From the NCBI GenBank assembly GCA_937873395.1, contig CALMYH010000003.1:1-47169 (forward strand): a stretch of DNA of 47,169 nt, given 5' to 3'. The notes below the pieces were generated by a model. The model was given only the letters and a program-made list of their open reading frames with translations. It made no database searches and was not told the origin of the DNA. This DNA comes from an uncultured Burkholderiales bacterium (lineage in GTDB: Bacteria > Pseudomonadota > Gammaproteobacteria > Burkholderiales > Burkholderiaceae_C). Of the stretch, positions 35,221 to 44,584 are shown piece by piece. The translations under genes and the position numbers were made by a program. Positions within the stretch are counted from its first letter, which is position 1, and each line of letters starts with the position of its first letter.

Positions 35221-36468
35221 TTACCACTTGTTCACGTTCGGAACGGGAGCGCTTTGTTCGACCAGCTTGTACATCCCTTTTTCAATCGTTCCGATGTTCA
35301 CCGCCAAACCAGAAGTCGGGAACGGAGCATCGTTGCTGAACTTGATGTTGGGCAGAACACCAAATGTCAGCTCGCTTGGGAAAGCGTTGGTCTGCAAAGC
35401 AGTGCGAACATCCGCGCCCGTCACGCCGGCAGGACCCTTAATCTTGACCACCTGTTCCACCGCGCGGACCGTGAGTAGGGAAGTGGCCAACCCCATCATG
35501 CAGGGCGATGTGAAGTTGGCTTGCGTCTTGTACTGGGTGCGCAGCTTCTCGAAAAAGGCTCGCGCAGCTGTAGGATCGTCCGTCGGGATGGCCATGCCAT
35601 AAACCTCGTAACTTCCCTCCATCTGGTTGAGGTCGCCCAAGGCCTTGCCCGACGAGAGCAACCCGTTGTGTGCACTGACCACAATAGGTAGGTTGCCCTT
35701 ACCAAGGCTTTGCAAGGCACGACGGGTAGCCACCACCGATGCCGTATTGTTGAAGACTTGAATCACCGTCGCCCCTTTGCGAAGCAGTCGATGCACTTGC
35801 TGCGTAAGGTCCGTCGGCTGTGCCTCGGTGTAGATCGTCTCCACCACTTCCAGGATCTGGGGGTTGTCCTTGGCAAATCGCTCCACACCCTTGTGAATGT
35901 CCACATACGCGGGAGAAACTTCCGAAGAAATCACCCCGACCTTCAGCGGTCCACCCCCCATCTTCTTCTGATACCAAGCGTAAAAGCCGGCCGCTTCATG
36001 CGGGTAAGTCGCCCGTGCATTGAACACCCAGCTGCCATCCTTCCAAGCAAAGCCATAGCCAGCCGTGCCGAGCAGCAGGGGTACCTTGTCGTTGGGCAAT
36101 CTCTGCTGCAGCGCATTGCTGTCTGGCCCGCCGAGGCCCCAGACGGCAATCGGGTTGAGCTCCGCCTTGATGCCTGGCCAGAGGGAAGCGACTTGGGCCA
36201 CGTCGTAGCGTGCGTCATGCTCTTTGACTTTTAGGGTAACGCCGAGCGATTTGCCCACCTCTTCATTCCACCAGTCAAGCACCCCGCGGCGGCAGCCCGT
36301 GATGTCCTTCATCACGTCAGCGAAGGGCCCGGTGAAGTCAGCGATCCCAGCAATGTTGTATGTCGTCTGAGCGTAGACGGTGCTTCCACTGCCCAGTACG
36401 GCCAAGAGAGCAGCCGAGCCCAAAGCATGGCGGACTCTGACCGAAACCCATATCTTCTGTTTAATCAT
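35221..36468 (-). CDS. ABC transporter substrate-binding protein, branched-chain (LivJ) type
   Basis: 415-residue periplasmic protein. The start ATG 36468 has a strong AAGGAG. The signal peptide is MIKQKIWVSVRVRHALGSAA through STVYAQ. The mature protein begins TTYNIAGIADFTGPFADVM, the usual receptor-family opening. VWGLGGPDSNALQQRLP and KVGVISSEVSPAYVDIHKGV belong to the two-lobe type I fold. The ligand is unknown; the neighbouring CoA ligase and beta-oxidation genes suggest an organic acid instead of an amino acid. Confidence 0.9.
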   Translation of the reverse strand: MIKQKIWVSVRVRHALGSAALLAVLGSGSTVYAQTTYNIAGIADFTGPFADVMKDITGCRRGVLDWWNEEVGKSLGVTLKVKEHDARYDVAQVASLWPGIKAELNPIAVWGLGGPDSNALQQRLPNDKVPLLLGTAGYGFAWKDGSWVFNARATYPHEAAGFYAWYQKKMGGGPLKVGVISSEVSPAYVDIHKGVERFAKDNPQILEVVETIYTEAQPTDLTQQVHRLLRKGATVIQVFNNTASVVATRRALQSLGKGNLPIVVSAHNGLLSSGKALGDLNQMEGSYEVYGMAIPTDDPTAARAFFEKLRTQYKTQANFTSPCMMGLATSLLTVRAVEQVVKIKGPAGVTGADVRTALQTNAFPSELTFGVLPNIKFSNDAPFPTSGLAVNIGTIEKGMYKLVEQSAPVPNVNKW

Positions 36469-36553
36469 TTGCTTGTCTCCTTGGTGATTACGCTGTTTAA
36501 CCAAAATCAACCACCCACCAGCGTGAAAATGGGGATCGGGATAATGTTTATGT

Positions 36554-37606
36554 TCAATAGGGATAGGGCCACATTCGATAGGACTGCTTCGCAATATTCC
36601 AACGATGCATCAGGCCGCGAGGCTCAAAAATCAGAAAGCCAGCGATGATGCCACCGAGAAAAATATTCATAGCAGCAAACACCAAGTCTCCGCCTAGAAA
36701 TGGAATGCGCTCGATCAGTGCAGGCCCCATGCTCGTGATGGACTCCTGAGCCATACGAATAACGAGAACACCAATCAATGCGCCAGTAATCGAGCCCATG
36801 CCACCCACGATGATCATGGCAATAAACCAGATTGAATGAATCAGCGTGAACTGGTCAATCGCCACAAAGCGAATGTAGTATGCCCACAGCCCTCCACCAA
36901 TACCGGCATAAAAAGCACCAACCAAAAATGCCAGGGCTTTCGTCCTCACCACGTCGATGCCCATCATCCCTGAAGCCACATCATCATCACGAACGGCGGC
37001 GAAGATTCGTCCGTGTCGGCTACGCGCAATGCCGTATCCTCCAGCGATCATGATCATTGCGACCACGAGACACAGGTAATACATGCTTATATCCGTCTCA
37101 AACCTGAATCCAAACAGCTCAGCAGGCTCCAGGGTGATGCCGTTTGAGCCACCCAGCCACTTTTGTGGAAGATTGAGCACAAAGAAGTGAAACAGGATCT
37201 GCGCAGCAATCGTGGTAAGCGCGAGGTAGAACCCCTTTATCCGGACGGCAGCAAGACCGAAAATGAGGCCAAAAAGCGCTGCGAACACCCCACCCGCGGG
37301 CAGGGCCAGCCAGAATGGAAGGTGCAGTTTGCTGGCAAGCACAGCCGTCGAATAAGCACCGACCCCCATGAAGGCGGCCTGGCCTATATTGACCTGGCCA
37401 GCCAAACCAGTATTGATTTGCAGACCAAGAACCACCACTGCAGTGATCAGCATCGACGTCATCACTGCCACCGATCGAACCTCGGCGACCATCGGCAGGG
37501 CAAACAGAGCCACAACAAATATCAACAGCGCAAATGCTTGATTTCGCGTGCGGATAAGCGATTGATCCTGACGATAGGAGGTTGCGAAAATACCTGCGGG
37601 ATCCAT
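36554..37606 (-). CDS. livM: Branched-chain-type ABC transporter permease LivM
   Basis: 350 residues with about nine to ten hydrophobic helices, for example FALLIFVVALFALPMVAEV and SMLITAVVVLGLQINTGLAG. The family segment GQVNIGQAAFMGVGAYSTAVL is clear. FAAVRDDDVASGMMGIDVVRTKALAFLVGAFYAGIGGGLWA (in part) is the docking loop. The ATG at 37606 lies 2 bp after the livH stop with GAAAGGG upstream; a TTG two codons earlier is possible. Its GC content is near 53 percent by eye in the sampled part. Confidence 0.92.
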   Translation of the reverse strand: MDPAGIFATSYRQDQSLIRTRNQAFALLIFVVALFALPMVAEVRSVAVMTSMLITAVVVLGLQINTGLAGQVNIGQAAFMGVGAYSTAVLASKLHLPFWLALPAGGVFAALFGLIFGLAAVRIKGFYLALTTIAAQILFHFFVLNLPQKWLGGSNGITLEPAELFGFRFETDISMYYLCLVVAMIMIAGGYGIARSRHGRIFAAVRDDDVASGMMGIDVVRTKALAFLVGAFYAGIGGGLWAYYIRFVAIDQFTLIHSIWFIAMIIVGGMGSITGALIGVLVIRMAQESITSMGPALIERIPFLGGDLVFAAMNIFLGGIIAGFLIFEPRGLMHRWNIAKQSYRMWPYPY

Positions 37607-37608
37607 GA

Positions 37609-38493
37609 TCAAACCCTTTCAATGGTTTTCCAACCGAACATACCGGTTGGACGAATCAAGAGCATCAGCAACATGATGATGAATGGAAATACAGAGCCAA
37701 TTGCACCGCCAACCAGAGGATCAAGATAGGCCGATGCTAAACCTTGAATCACGCCCACCAGCACACCGGCGAGCAACAATCCTGCGAGCGATTCCAAGCC
37801 AGCGAGCAATGCCACAGGAAGCGCTGCCAATCCGATGTCGGAGCTCAGCATGTTGATAGAGCGGCCACTCAGGTGAACCATGGCACCCAGGGTGGAAAGC
37901 ACAGAGCCGAGAATCCAGGCAAAGGCAATGGATCGCTGCACGGAGATACCCATTGACATCGCCACCTGATGGTCTTCGGCCACGGCGGTCATCGTCAAAC
38001 CCGTACGCGTTTTGTTGAAAAACCACGAAAGTCCAAAACCAATGGCAATCGTGAGCAACCCACCATAGAACATCGAGCGAGAGATCAGGATGTCACCAAA
38101 GATCAGCGGATCAATTGGAAAAACCATCGGAAAGGCGCGGACTTGTGGACCAAACAGGACCAAGACCACACCCCGAATTAGGATCAGAAGCCCGATGGTC
38201 ACCATCACCATGGAAAAAACGGATTCACCGACAAGTCGCGCAAAGAAAATCCGCTCGATCATCAAGCCGAAGATGGCTGCGCTCACGAATGCCACTGGCA
38301 GGCCGATCCACAACGGCATTCCCATTTGAATCACTGTCCACCAGACCATGTACCCGCCGAAGACGACCAACTCCCCCTGCGCGAAGTTGAACACCTTTGA
38401 TGCCCGATAGATCACCACAAAACCCATGGCAATCAGTGCATACAAGAGGCCCGTCAACGCGCCATTGATGAGGTAATTCAGGAAATCAATCAT
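37609..38493 (-). CDS. livH: Branched-chain-type ABC transporter permease LivH
   Basis: 294 residues, about eight hydrophobic helices. Opening MIDFLNYLINGALTGLLYAL and the KVFNFAQGELVVFGGYM segment are typical LivH. The docking loop AVAEDHQVAMSMGISVQRSIAFAW (shown in 2 parts: AVAEDHQVAMSMG, ISVQRSIAFAW) is present. The start overlaps the CoA ligase stop by four bases, so the ligase and transporter genes are translationally coupled. Confidence 0.92.
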   Translation of the reverse strand: MIDFLNYLINGALTGLLYALIAMGFVVIYRASKVFNFAQGELVVFGGYMVWWTVIQMGMPLWIGLPVAFVSAAIFGLMIERIFFARLVGESVFSMVMVTIGLLILIRGVVLVLFGPQVRAFPMVFPIDPLIFGDILISRSMFYGGLLTIAIGFGLSWFFNKTRTGLTMTAVAEDHQVAMSMGISVQRSIAFAWILGSVLSTLGAMVHLSGRSINMLSSDIGLAALPVALLAGLESLAGLLLAGVLVGVIQGLASAYLDPLVGGAIGSVFPFIIMLLMLLIRPTGMFGWKTIERV

Positions 38494-40457
38494 TGCCTTC
38501 TCCCATTTGAAATACCGGCCTTGGTCGTCTGGTCGGCAGCCGCTACGTCGCGAATGAGTACCTGCGCGGTGAACTGGCTGCGACGTCCATCCTGATAGGT
38601 CACCGGTATGTCCACAGTCACTTCAGACGCCCCGTTGTAAAGACCTTGAATCAGCGCCGAATACCTATCTTCCAGAAACTCTCGACGCAGTTTTCTCGAT
38701 CGGGTCAACTCGCCCTCATCCGGGTCAAGCTCCTTCGGAAAGTTGGCGAAACGCCGGACTCGCGCGTGGGCGGGCAGGAACTGGTTTACCCGGGAGATTT
38801 CCCGGCTAAGGAGGTCGGCCACCTCTGGGCGCTGCGAGAGATCCGTGAAGGTCGAGAAGCCAATGCGCTTTTCTTCTGCCCAGCGAGACAGCACACCCAT
38901 GTCGATGTTGATTAGTGCTGCAACAAAGTCGCGCCTTTCATCTCCGACGGTCATGATGTCTTTGATGAACGGGCTGAAGCGAAGGCGGGTTTCAACAAAC
39001 TGCGGCGGGAACGTCTGGCCATCGGCAAGACGCTTCAGATCGGACACACGCTCCAAAAACACAAGTTCGCCTCGGTCCGTCTTGGTAACCGCATCTCCGG
39101 TTTGGTACCACCCGTCTTTGACCTTGGCCTCGACAGAGCCTTCGCGTCGGTAGTAGCCCAGAAACGAACTCCCTCCCCTGACGCACAACTCCCCATCTGC
39201 TGTCAGCATCCACTCCAGAGGAGTTCCTGCCTCGGGGTGCGTCTGCATCCAGTGACCAACGGTTTCTAGGTCAAAACGGTCTCCTTGGTGGCTCGTCAAC
39301 AGCCCGACCTCTGTCGAGCCATAGATGTTTCTCAAGGGAACGCCCATTGCATGGAACATGCGGAACACATCTGGTGCCATGGTGGCTCCTCCGCAGATGG
39401 CCACCTGCAATCGTGTCAGGCCAAGTTGGTCTCTCAACGGCCTAAGGACCAGCGCATTGGCGAGGGGCAGCAAGGCCCGACTCCACCACGACACGTGCTT
39501 GCCGTCCATACGCGCGACGTGCACAGCATGTCCAACCTTCAAACCCCACTCGTAAATTGCTCGCCGCACAGCGCCCGCGTCGAGCATGTGTGCCTGCACG
39601 GAAGACGCCATGCTTTCCCATTGGCGCGGGGCAAACGTCATGGCCTCGACCGCCAGCTCTCGAATGTTTTCAAGAACCTGCTCAGGGCCCTCAGGAAAAT
39701 TGACCACCATGGGCAGGCCGATTCCCAGGGCCAGACCCATGAATTGCTCCGTTGCCCATGCTGGGGCGATGTAGCTCAGGTACTGGGTGCCTGGCCTGGC
39801 CTTCGTGGCATTGATCAGACGTTGGGCGTTGTCAACCAAGCTACGATGTGAAAGGATCACCCCCTTGGGTTTGCCCGTGGTGCCTGATGTGTACGAAAGC
39901 ACCGCGATGTCGTCAGGACGGCCCTGATCAACGAGACGGTCGTACATCAGCTCATCCTTTTCGCCAAGGGACCGCCCCTCGCTCTGCAACTGATGAAACT
40001 TGCGCAAGATGGGGTCTCGGTACGACCACATGCCCGTGTCGTCCCAGTACACGATGTGCCGCAGGTTGGGAGTGGCCGTCTTCACCGCCAACCCTTTGTC
40101 CACCTGTTCCTGATCCTGAGCAAAGAGACAGACGGCCTCACTGTCATCCAGCAGGTACTGCACTTCGTCTGCCGTGAGGTCCGGATACAGTGAGATTACC
40201 TTGCACCCGACTGCTTGTGCCGCGTATTCGGCCCAGTAATGCTGAGGCTCGTTCTCACCAATGATTGCGACCGTCTCTCCGCGTTGAATACCCAGTTGGT
40301 GAAGACCCAAGGCCAAGTCCATGACATTGCGCTGGACCTGTGAGAAGTCGTACTCGCGCCAGATACCACGCGTCTTGTGCCGCTGCGAAAGTCGCTGCGG
40401 TGAGCGTCTGGCGTGGTCACGCAGCAGTTGCGGCAGTGTTGCCATGCGAATGTTCAT
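38490..40457 (-). CDS. AMP-forming acyl-CoA ligase (long-chain fatty-acid type)
   Basis: 655 residues. The P-loop YTSGTTGKPKG (about 189-199) is canonical, followed by NIYGSTEVGLL, the adenine/hinge motif YQTGDAVTKTDRGELVFLER (in part), and a C-terminal SRKLRREF region bearing the catalytic lysine. It resembles the FadD15/ACSBG-like long-chain ligases. It overlaps both livG and livH by four bases, an unusual embedding inside a transporter operon. This suggests the imported acid is immediately trapped as its CoA ester. The first step of the predicted pathway probably belongs to this enzyme. Confidence 0.9.
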   Translation of the reverse strand: MNIRMATLPQLLRDHARRSPQRLSQRHKTRGIWREYDFSQVQRNVMDLALGLHQLGIQRGETVAIIGENEPQHYWAEYAAQAVGCKVISLYPDLTADEVQYLLDDSEAVCLFAQDQEQVDKGLAVKTATPNLRHIVYWDDTGMWSYRDPILRKFHQLQSEGRSLGEKDELMYDRLVDQGRPDDIAVLSYTSGTTGKPKGVILSHRSLVDNAQRLINATKARPGTQYLSYIAPAWATEQFMGLALGIGLPMVVNFPEGPEQVLENIRELAVEAMTFAPRQWESMASSVQAHMLDAGAVRRAIYEWGLKVGHAVHVARMDGKHVSWWSRALLPLANALVLRPLRDQLGLTRLQVAICGGATMAPDVFRMFHAMGVPLRNIYGSTEVGLLTSHQGDRFDLETVGHWMQTHPEAGTPLEWMLTADGELCVRGGSSFLGYYRREGSVEAKVKDGWYQTGDAVTKTDRGELVFLERVSDLKRLADGQTFPPQFVETRLRFSPFIKDIMTVGDERRDFVAALINIDMGVLSRWAEEKRIGFSTFTDLSQRPEVADLLSREISRVNQFLPAHARVRRFANFPKELDPDEGELTRSRKLRREFLEDRYSALIQGLYNGASEVTVDIPVTYQDGRRSQFTAQVLIRDVAAADQTTKAGISNGRRQ

Positions 40458-41251
40458 GCCACCCCCTCACCCAGATATGCTTTCAATACGGCAGGATCGG
40501 CCTGGATTTCCTTGGGTGTTCCCTCGGCAATCTTTCGGCCAAAGTCCAGCACAGCCACGCGATCCGCAAGGTCCATGACAACCCCCATATCGTGCTCGAC
40601 CAGCACGATCGGGATGCGTTTGGCTTCTCTCACATCCAGAATGAACCTAGCCAGATCTTCCTTCTCCTCGGTATTCATTCCGGCCATTGGCTCGTCCATG
40701 AGAAGGATCTTGGGATCTTGAGCGAGAGCGCGCCCGAGGTCGACGCGCTTGCGAAGTCCATAACCCAGGCTGCCCACTGGGGAGTGCCGGATCGACTCGA
40801 TTTCCAGGAACTCGATGATTTCCTCCACCGCTTCCCTGTGAGCCACCTCTTCGCGTACAGCGGGTCCGAAATGGCAAAAGGACTGGATCAGGTTGGTGCG
40901 CATATGCAAGTGGCGCCCCACCATCAGGTTCTCAATGACCGTCATGCCCGAGAAGATGTGGGTACCTTGAAACGTGCGGGCCAATCCGCGGGCCGCCACT
41001 TCGTGTGTGCCCATGCCTCTGATCGAGTGCTCGCCAAGACGGATTTCGCCTGCCTTGGGACGATAGAAGCCACTTAGGCAATTCATCAGCGACGACTTCC
41101 CTGCTCCGTTAGGACCGATCACGGCCAACAACTCGTCGTCGCGTACATCAATGGAGACATCGTTCAGGGCCACGATTCCCCCAAACTTCAAAAGCAGATG
41201 GCTTGCGGAAAGCACGATCTGAGCGTGCTTACCCTTTGGCAGATCACTCAT
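40454..41251 (-). CDS. livG: Branched-chain-type ABC transporter ATP-binding protein LivG
   Basis: 265 residues with a strong ribosome site (GGAGGAAAGAATG). Walker A VIGPNGAGKSSLMNCLSGF, LARTFQGTHIFSGMTVIEN, signature region LGYGLRKRVDLGRALAQ (a degenerate LSGGQ, usual for LivG), and Walker B ILLMDEPMAGMN are visible. It is first in the run livG - ligase - livH - livM - binding protein - livF - acyl-CoA dehydrogenase. The 98-bp gap upstream separates it from the SDR gene and may hold a promoter; no palindrome is seen there. Confidence 0.92.
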   Translation of the reverse strand: MSDLPKGKHAQIVLSASHLLLKFGGIVALNDVSIDVRDDELLAVIGPNGAGKSSLMNCLSGFYRPKAGEIRLGEHSIRGMGTHEVAARGLARTFQGTHIFSGMTVIENLMVGRHLHMRTNLIQSFCHFGPAVREEVAHREAVEEIIEFLEIESIRHSPVGSLGYGLRKRVDLGRALAQDPKILLMDEPMAGMNTEEKEDLARFILDVREAKRIPIVLVEHDMGVVMDLADRVAVLDFGRKIAEGTPKEIQADPAVLKAYLGEGVA

Positions 41252-41349
41252 TCTTTCCTCCGCGATCCATCAGTCGTCTTACTTGCATGGAAACCTCTTT
41301 TCATTCAGTCCCAGAATAGGTTCAGCTCTTTTTTGTGAGATGCTGACCG

Positions 41350-42108
41350 TCAGCGGGTCCCCGCGTCCAGGCTGATGGTGGTGGCGTTGAAGTAGGCGTT
41401 TTCGACGATGTGTTGAACCAGTGAGGCAAACTCCTGCGGTCGCCCCATCCGGTGGGGGAAGAGGATCGAGTTATCGATCAGCCCCTGAGAGACCTTGGGC
41501 GGCATGCCGGCGGACATGCCCGTCTCGAACAGGCCGGGCGCAATAGCGACGACACGAATCCCGTGCTGTGCCAGGTCACGGGATACTGGGAGCGTCATTC
41601 CCATCACCCCAGCCTTCGTTGCGCTGTAGGCTGCCTGACCCATCTGTCCCTGCCAAGCGGCTCCAGAAGAGGTGTTCACGATCACACCTCGCTCGCCGTC
41701 CTCGCTGGCGGTATTTCGCGACATCGCAAGGCTCGCGTGGCGGATGACGTTAAACGTGCCCGTGAGGTTGACGGCAATCACCTGGTTCCAGAGAGAAAGG
41801 GGAAACAGTTCGCCTTTGCTCAAGGTTTTGCACGGCCCAAGAATGCCAGCACAGTTCACGGCCACCTGCAAAGAGCCAAAGGCCTGCACCGCAAAGTCGA
41901 CGGCAGCTTTCACCTCAGCATCGTTGGACACGTCGACCCGTTGAATGCGAACGCTTGACCCTAGGGGCAGTACGTTGTTGACCAAGCGCTCTTCATCAAC
42001 GTCCACTGCCATCACCTTGGCGCCCGCCGCTACCAGCGCCTGGCAGGTGGCCAGGCCCAGGCCCGATCCTGCTCCAGTGACGAGTGCCACTACGTTTTGA
42101 ATGTCCAT
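41350..42108 (-). CDS. Short-chain dehydrogenase, HSD10-like 3-hydroxyacyl-CoA dehydrogenase
   Basis: 252 residues from ATG 42108 (CAAGGAGACAAC upstream). NAD site TGAGSGLGLA (11-20), NCAGILG, catalytic S147, Y161 and K165 (VNTSSGAAWQGQMGQAAYSATK in parts), and the ending TISLDAGTR. Several stretches closely follow human HSD17B10: MGTFNVIRHASLAM-like, GQAAYSATKAGVMGMTLP, RDLAQHGIRVVAIAPGLF. HSD10 acts on 2-methyl-3-hydroxyacyl-CoA in isoleucine breakdown, which fits an alpha-methyl substrate in this cluster. It lies 32 bp after the thiolase gene. Confidence 0.88.
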   Translation of the reverse strand: MDIQNVVALVTGAGSGLGLATCQALVAAGAKVMAVDVDEERLVNNVLPLGSSVRIQRVDVSNDAEVKAAVDFAVQAFGSLQVAVNCAGILGPCKTLSKGELFPLSLWNQVIAVNLTGTFNVIRHASLAMSRNTASEDGERGVIVNTSSGAAWQGQMGQAAYSATKAGVMGMTLPVSRDLAQHGIRVVAIAPGLFETGMSAGMPPKVSQGLIDNSILFPHRMGRPQEFASLVQHIVENAYFNATTISLDAGTR

Positions 42109-42140
42109 GTTGTCTCCTTGTTCGTACTTGGTTCTGTGAT

Positions 42141-43379
42141 TCAGCGGCCAAGAATCGTTATGCATGCCACGGCTTCTTCAATCCCTTCCAGGCCCCCGCC
42201 GTTCTCGGCGAGCGCAAGCCGGGCACTTTCCACCTGGCGCTTCCCTGCCTCCCCTCGTAGTTGAGTGACCAGCTCATGGATCTGTGCAAGCCCGGTCGCA
42301 CCTACAGGGTGGCCCTTGGACTCCAGACCACCTGATGGGTTGATAGGGATCCGCCCTCCGATGCTTGTCTCACCGCGCTCCGCGATGACACCGCCCATGC
42401 CGAACTCGCAGAAGCCAAGGTTCTCGGACTGGATGATTTCGCCCATGGCGGTAGCGTCATGGACTTCGGCCACCGATATGTCTGCGGCTCCCACACCGGC
42501 CAATTCGTAGGCCTTGGTGGCCGCCAACGCTGTGCAGTGGGAGCGGTAGTCGGACTCATCGCGATCTGATCCGCTTTGCACCACCGAAGCGAGTACACGG
42601 ATCGCTCGGCTTGCGTCCAAGTTGAGGCGTTTAATGGCCTTGCCGGTGCACAAAATTGCGGCCGCGGCACCATCTGAGATTGGTGAACACATTGGCAAAG
42701 TCAGCGGATAGGTTATGGGTGGCGCCGCTAGGATCTCGTCGATGGTGTATGCCACACGGTACTGGGAGAGCGGGTTATGAACCGAATGGGTGTGGTTCTT
42801 GGCCGCCACAGCCGCGAGCTGCCGCTGGGTCGTACCGAATGTCCGCATGTGCGAACGCGCGAATGCGGCATATACGTCCATGAAGACGCTGTACGGCTTG
42901 GGCGAGGACGATCCTTCGGGTACGGACACCTCCCTGCCCAGCTTCATCAGGGAATCTCGAATCTCTTGTGCACGGGAGATATCCCAAGCACTGTCAAACA
43001 CGGAGAACATCCGCGCCTTGTCGGTAGAGAACATCTTCTCGGTTCCCACCGCGAGAGCGACGTCGCCCGCTCCGGACTTCAAGTGACTGCACGCCAGCGC
43101 AAACGCAGATGATCCACTCGCGCAGGCGTTCTCAATGTTCACCACCGGAACCCGGCCAATGCCCATGGCGCGCAAGGCAATCTGCCCGCGAATCATGTGC
43201 TGCCCTTCCATGTGTCCTTGAGAAGTGTTGCCAAAGAAGGCCGCTTCCAACTGCTCCTTCTGCATGGCGGCATCTGCAAGGGCTGCCTCCACTGCCTGCC
43301 TAGTAAGGGCTTTCATGTCAAGGTCGAGGTGTCGGCCAAACGGCGTCATGCCAACCCCAATCACGTAGATGTCATTCAT
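42141..43379 (-). CDS. SCP2-type thiolase / acetyl-CoA acetyltransferase
   Basis: 412 residues of the thiolase superfamily, SCP-x/lipid-transfer branch. The nucleophilic Cys is C86 in NIENACASGSSAFALA. VEVHDATAMGEIIQSENLGF and the histidine motif GGLESKGHPVGATGLAQIHEL follow. In mammals the SCPx thiolase cleaves 2-methyl-3-oxoacyl-CoA esters (pristanate, bile-acid intermediates) to propionyl-CoA, which suits the adjacent racemase. ATG 43379 has AAGGAAA upstream. A perfect 18-bp palindrome lies about 65 bp upstream. Confidence 0.9.
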   Translation of the reverse strand: MNDIYVIGVGMTPFGRHLDLDMKALTRQAVEAALADAAMQKEQLEAAFFGNTSQGHMEGQHMIRGQIALRAMGIGRVPVVNIENACASGSSAFALACSHLKSGAGDVALAVGTEKMFSTDKARMFSVFDSAWDISRAQEIRDSLMKLGREVSVPEGSSSPKPYSVFMDVYAAFARSHMRTFGTTQRQLAAVAAKNHTHSVHNPLSQYRVAYTIDEILAAPPITYPLTLPMCSPISDGAAAAILCTGKAIKRLNLDASRAIRVLASVVQSGSDRDESDYRSHCTALAATKAYELAGVGAADISVAEVHDATAMGEIIQSENLGFCEFGMGGVIAERGETSIGGRIPINPSGGLESKGHPVGATGLAQIHELVTQLRGEAGKRQVESARLALAENGGGLEGIEEAVACITILGR

Positions 43380-43443
43380 GCTCAGTTTCCTTATGGCTCT
43401 TGAATACTGGCGGAATAGCTAAACTTTACCCGCCGTGCAATGG

Positions 43444-43461
43444 TTTTACTTTAAAGTAAAA
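43444..43461. promoter_or_regulatory. Perfect 18-bp palindrome, operator candidate upstream of the thiolase gene
   Basis: TTTTACTTTAAAGTAAAA is fully self-complementary. It lies between the racemase stop and the thiolase start, about 65 bp before the latter. A near-identical site with one changed base lies at 44585-44600. The pair suggests sites for one regulator, possibly the TetR protein at 32.4 kb. Confidence 0.75.
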
Positions 43462-43488
43462 AACAAAAAAAGAGAGAGGGGTAAACCC

Positions 43489-44568
43489 TCATTGGGGCGA
43501 TCTCAAAAGGTCCGGATCGACCAGAGGCAGGAAGCGCAAGCCCCGCGCCGTCTCTACATCACCCTCGTCGGTCACGCGATACAGACCTCGACTGGCGTTA
43601 TGGGGATGCTTCGCTGCCTCTCCCAAGGTGAGGACTGGTGCGAAGCAGGCATCAGTGCCTTCCAGCTCTCCAGTCCAATAGCTGCTTGACCTCGACGCAA
43701 ATGCCTCAGCCATTCGGGCTTTCAGTGCGGGCCAAGCGGCCCTGTTCATCTGCTGAGAGGGATCCACGTCCGACAGCCCCATCTTTTCCAGAAGAAGCGC
43801 ATAGAACTGCGGCTCAATAGCGCCAACCGTGATGTACCGACCGTCTGCACACCGATAGCGGTCATAGAACGGTGAGTCGTGAAAGACGCTGGCCACGGTC
43901 CCCTCTAGAGCACCACCCTTGCGGAGAAGCTGAACCAAGGGCGCCAGGAGGGCCAGCACATCCACGATCGCTCCATCGACTACACAACCCTTTCCTTCGC
44001 CACTTCTCGCGGCGAACATCCCGGCGACGATTCCCATCGTCAGACCCAAGGCCCCCGCCGCGTCTCCCAAGACCGTGGGTGGCAGAATTGGAGGATGACC
44101 CGGCATTTCGGTCAGTGACATCAGTCCGGTTAGGGCCACGTAGTTCATGTCGTGGCCTGCGGCGTGGGCCAGCGGACCATCCTGCCCCCATCCCGTCATG
44201 CGGCCGTAGACGAGGCGGGGGTTCACCTTGGCGCAGTCTTGAGGCCCCAGACCCAGCCGCTCCATCACCCCTGGACGATTCCCTTCAATCAAGGCATCGC
44301 TTTGGGCAATCAAGTCGATTGCAGCCACTTTGTCGTGTGGCGTCTTCAAGTTCAGAGTGACACGATGTTTGCCGCGGTTAATCAAGCTATCGGTAGGCGG
44401 GGTCATTTCTGCTGGCAGAGCCCCTCGACCTGGGCGTGCGACCAGGGTCACGCTCGCGCCGAGCTGTACCAGATGAAAGCCCGCCAATGGGCCGGGTCCG
44501 ATTCCTTCGAACTCCACTACCTTGACTCCTGCCAACGGTAGCTGACTGCTTTGACTAGATGACTTCAT
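43489..44568 (-). CDS. Alpha-methylacyl-CoA racemase (CaiB/BaiF family III)
   Basis: 359 residues. It interconverts 2R- and 2S-2-methylacyl-CoA so that both can enter beta-oxidation. The residues matching the Mycobacterium tuberculosis MCR catalytic set, as I remember that sequence, are all present: H139 in AAGHDMNYVALTG, D169 in TVLGDAAGALGL, and E252 in VGAIEPQFYALLL. The stretch GAIEPQFY and the CADGRYITVG part mark racemases rather than CoA-transferases. An AGAGGAG ribosome site precedes ATG 44568. The upstream palindrome at 44585 is 17 bp from the start. Confidence 0.9.
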   Translation of the reverse strand: MKSSSQSSQLPLAGVKVVEFEGIGPGPLAGFHLVQLGASVTLVARPGRGALPAEMTPPTDSLINRGKHRVTLNLKTPHDKVAAIDLIAQSDALIEGNRPGVMERLGLGPQDCAKVNPRLVYGRMTGWGQDGPLAHAAGHDMNYVALTGLMSLTEMPGHPPILPPTVLGDAAGALGLTMGIVAGMFAARSGEGKGCVVDGAIVDVLALLAPLVQLLRKGGALEGTVASVFHDSPFYDRYRCADGRYITVGAIEPQFYALLLEKMGLSDVDPSQQMNRAAWPALKARMAEAFASRSSSYWTGELEGTDACFAPVLTLGEAAKHPHNASRGLYRVTDEGDVETARGLRFLPLVDPDLLRSPQ

Positions 44569-44584
44569 GGGGACTCCTCTTTTT

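Noticed and set aside
43489-44568. Formyl-CoA or carnitine CoA-transferase for the family III protein
   Set aside because: The GAIEPQFY segment and conserved His/Asp/Glu set point to alpha-methylacyl-CoA racemase instead.
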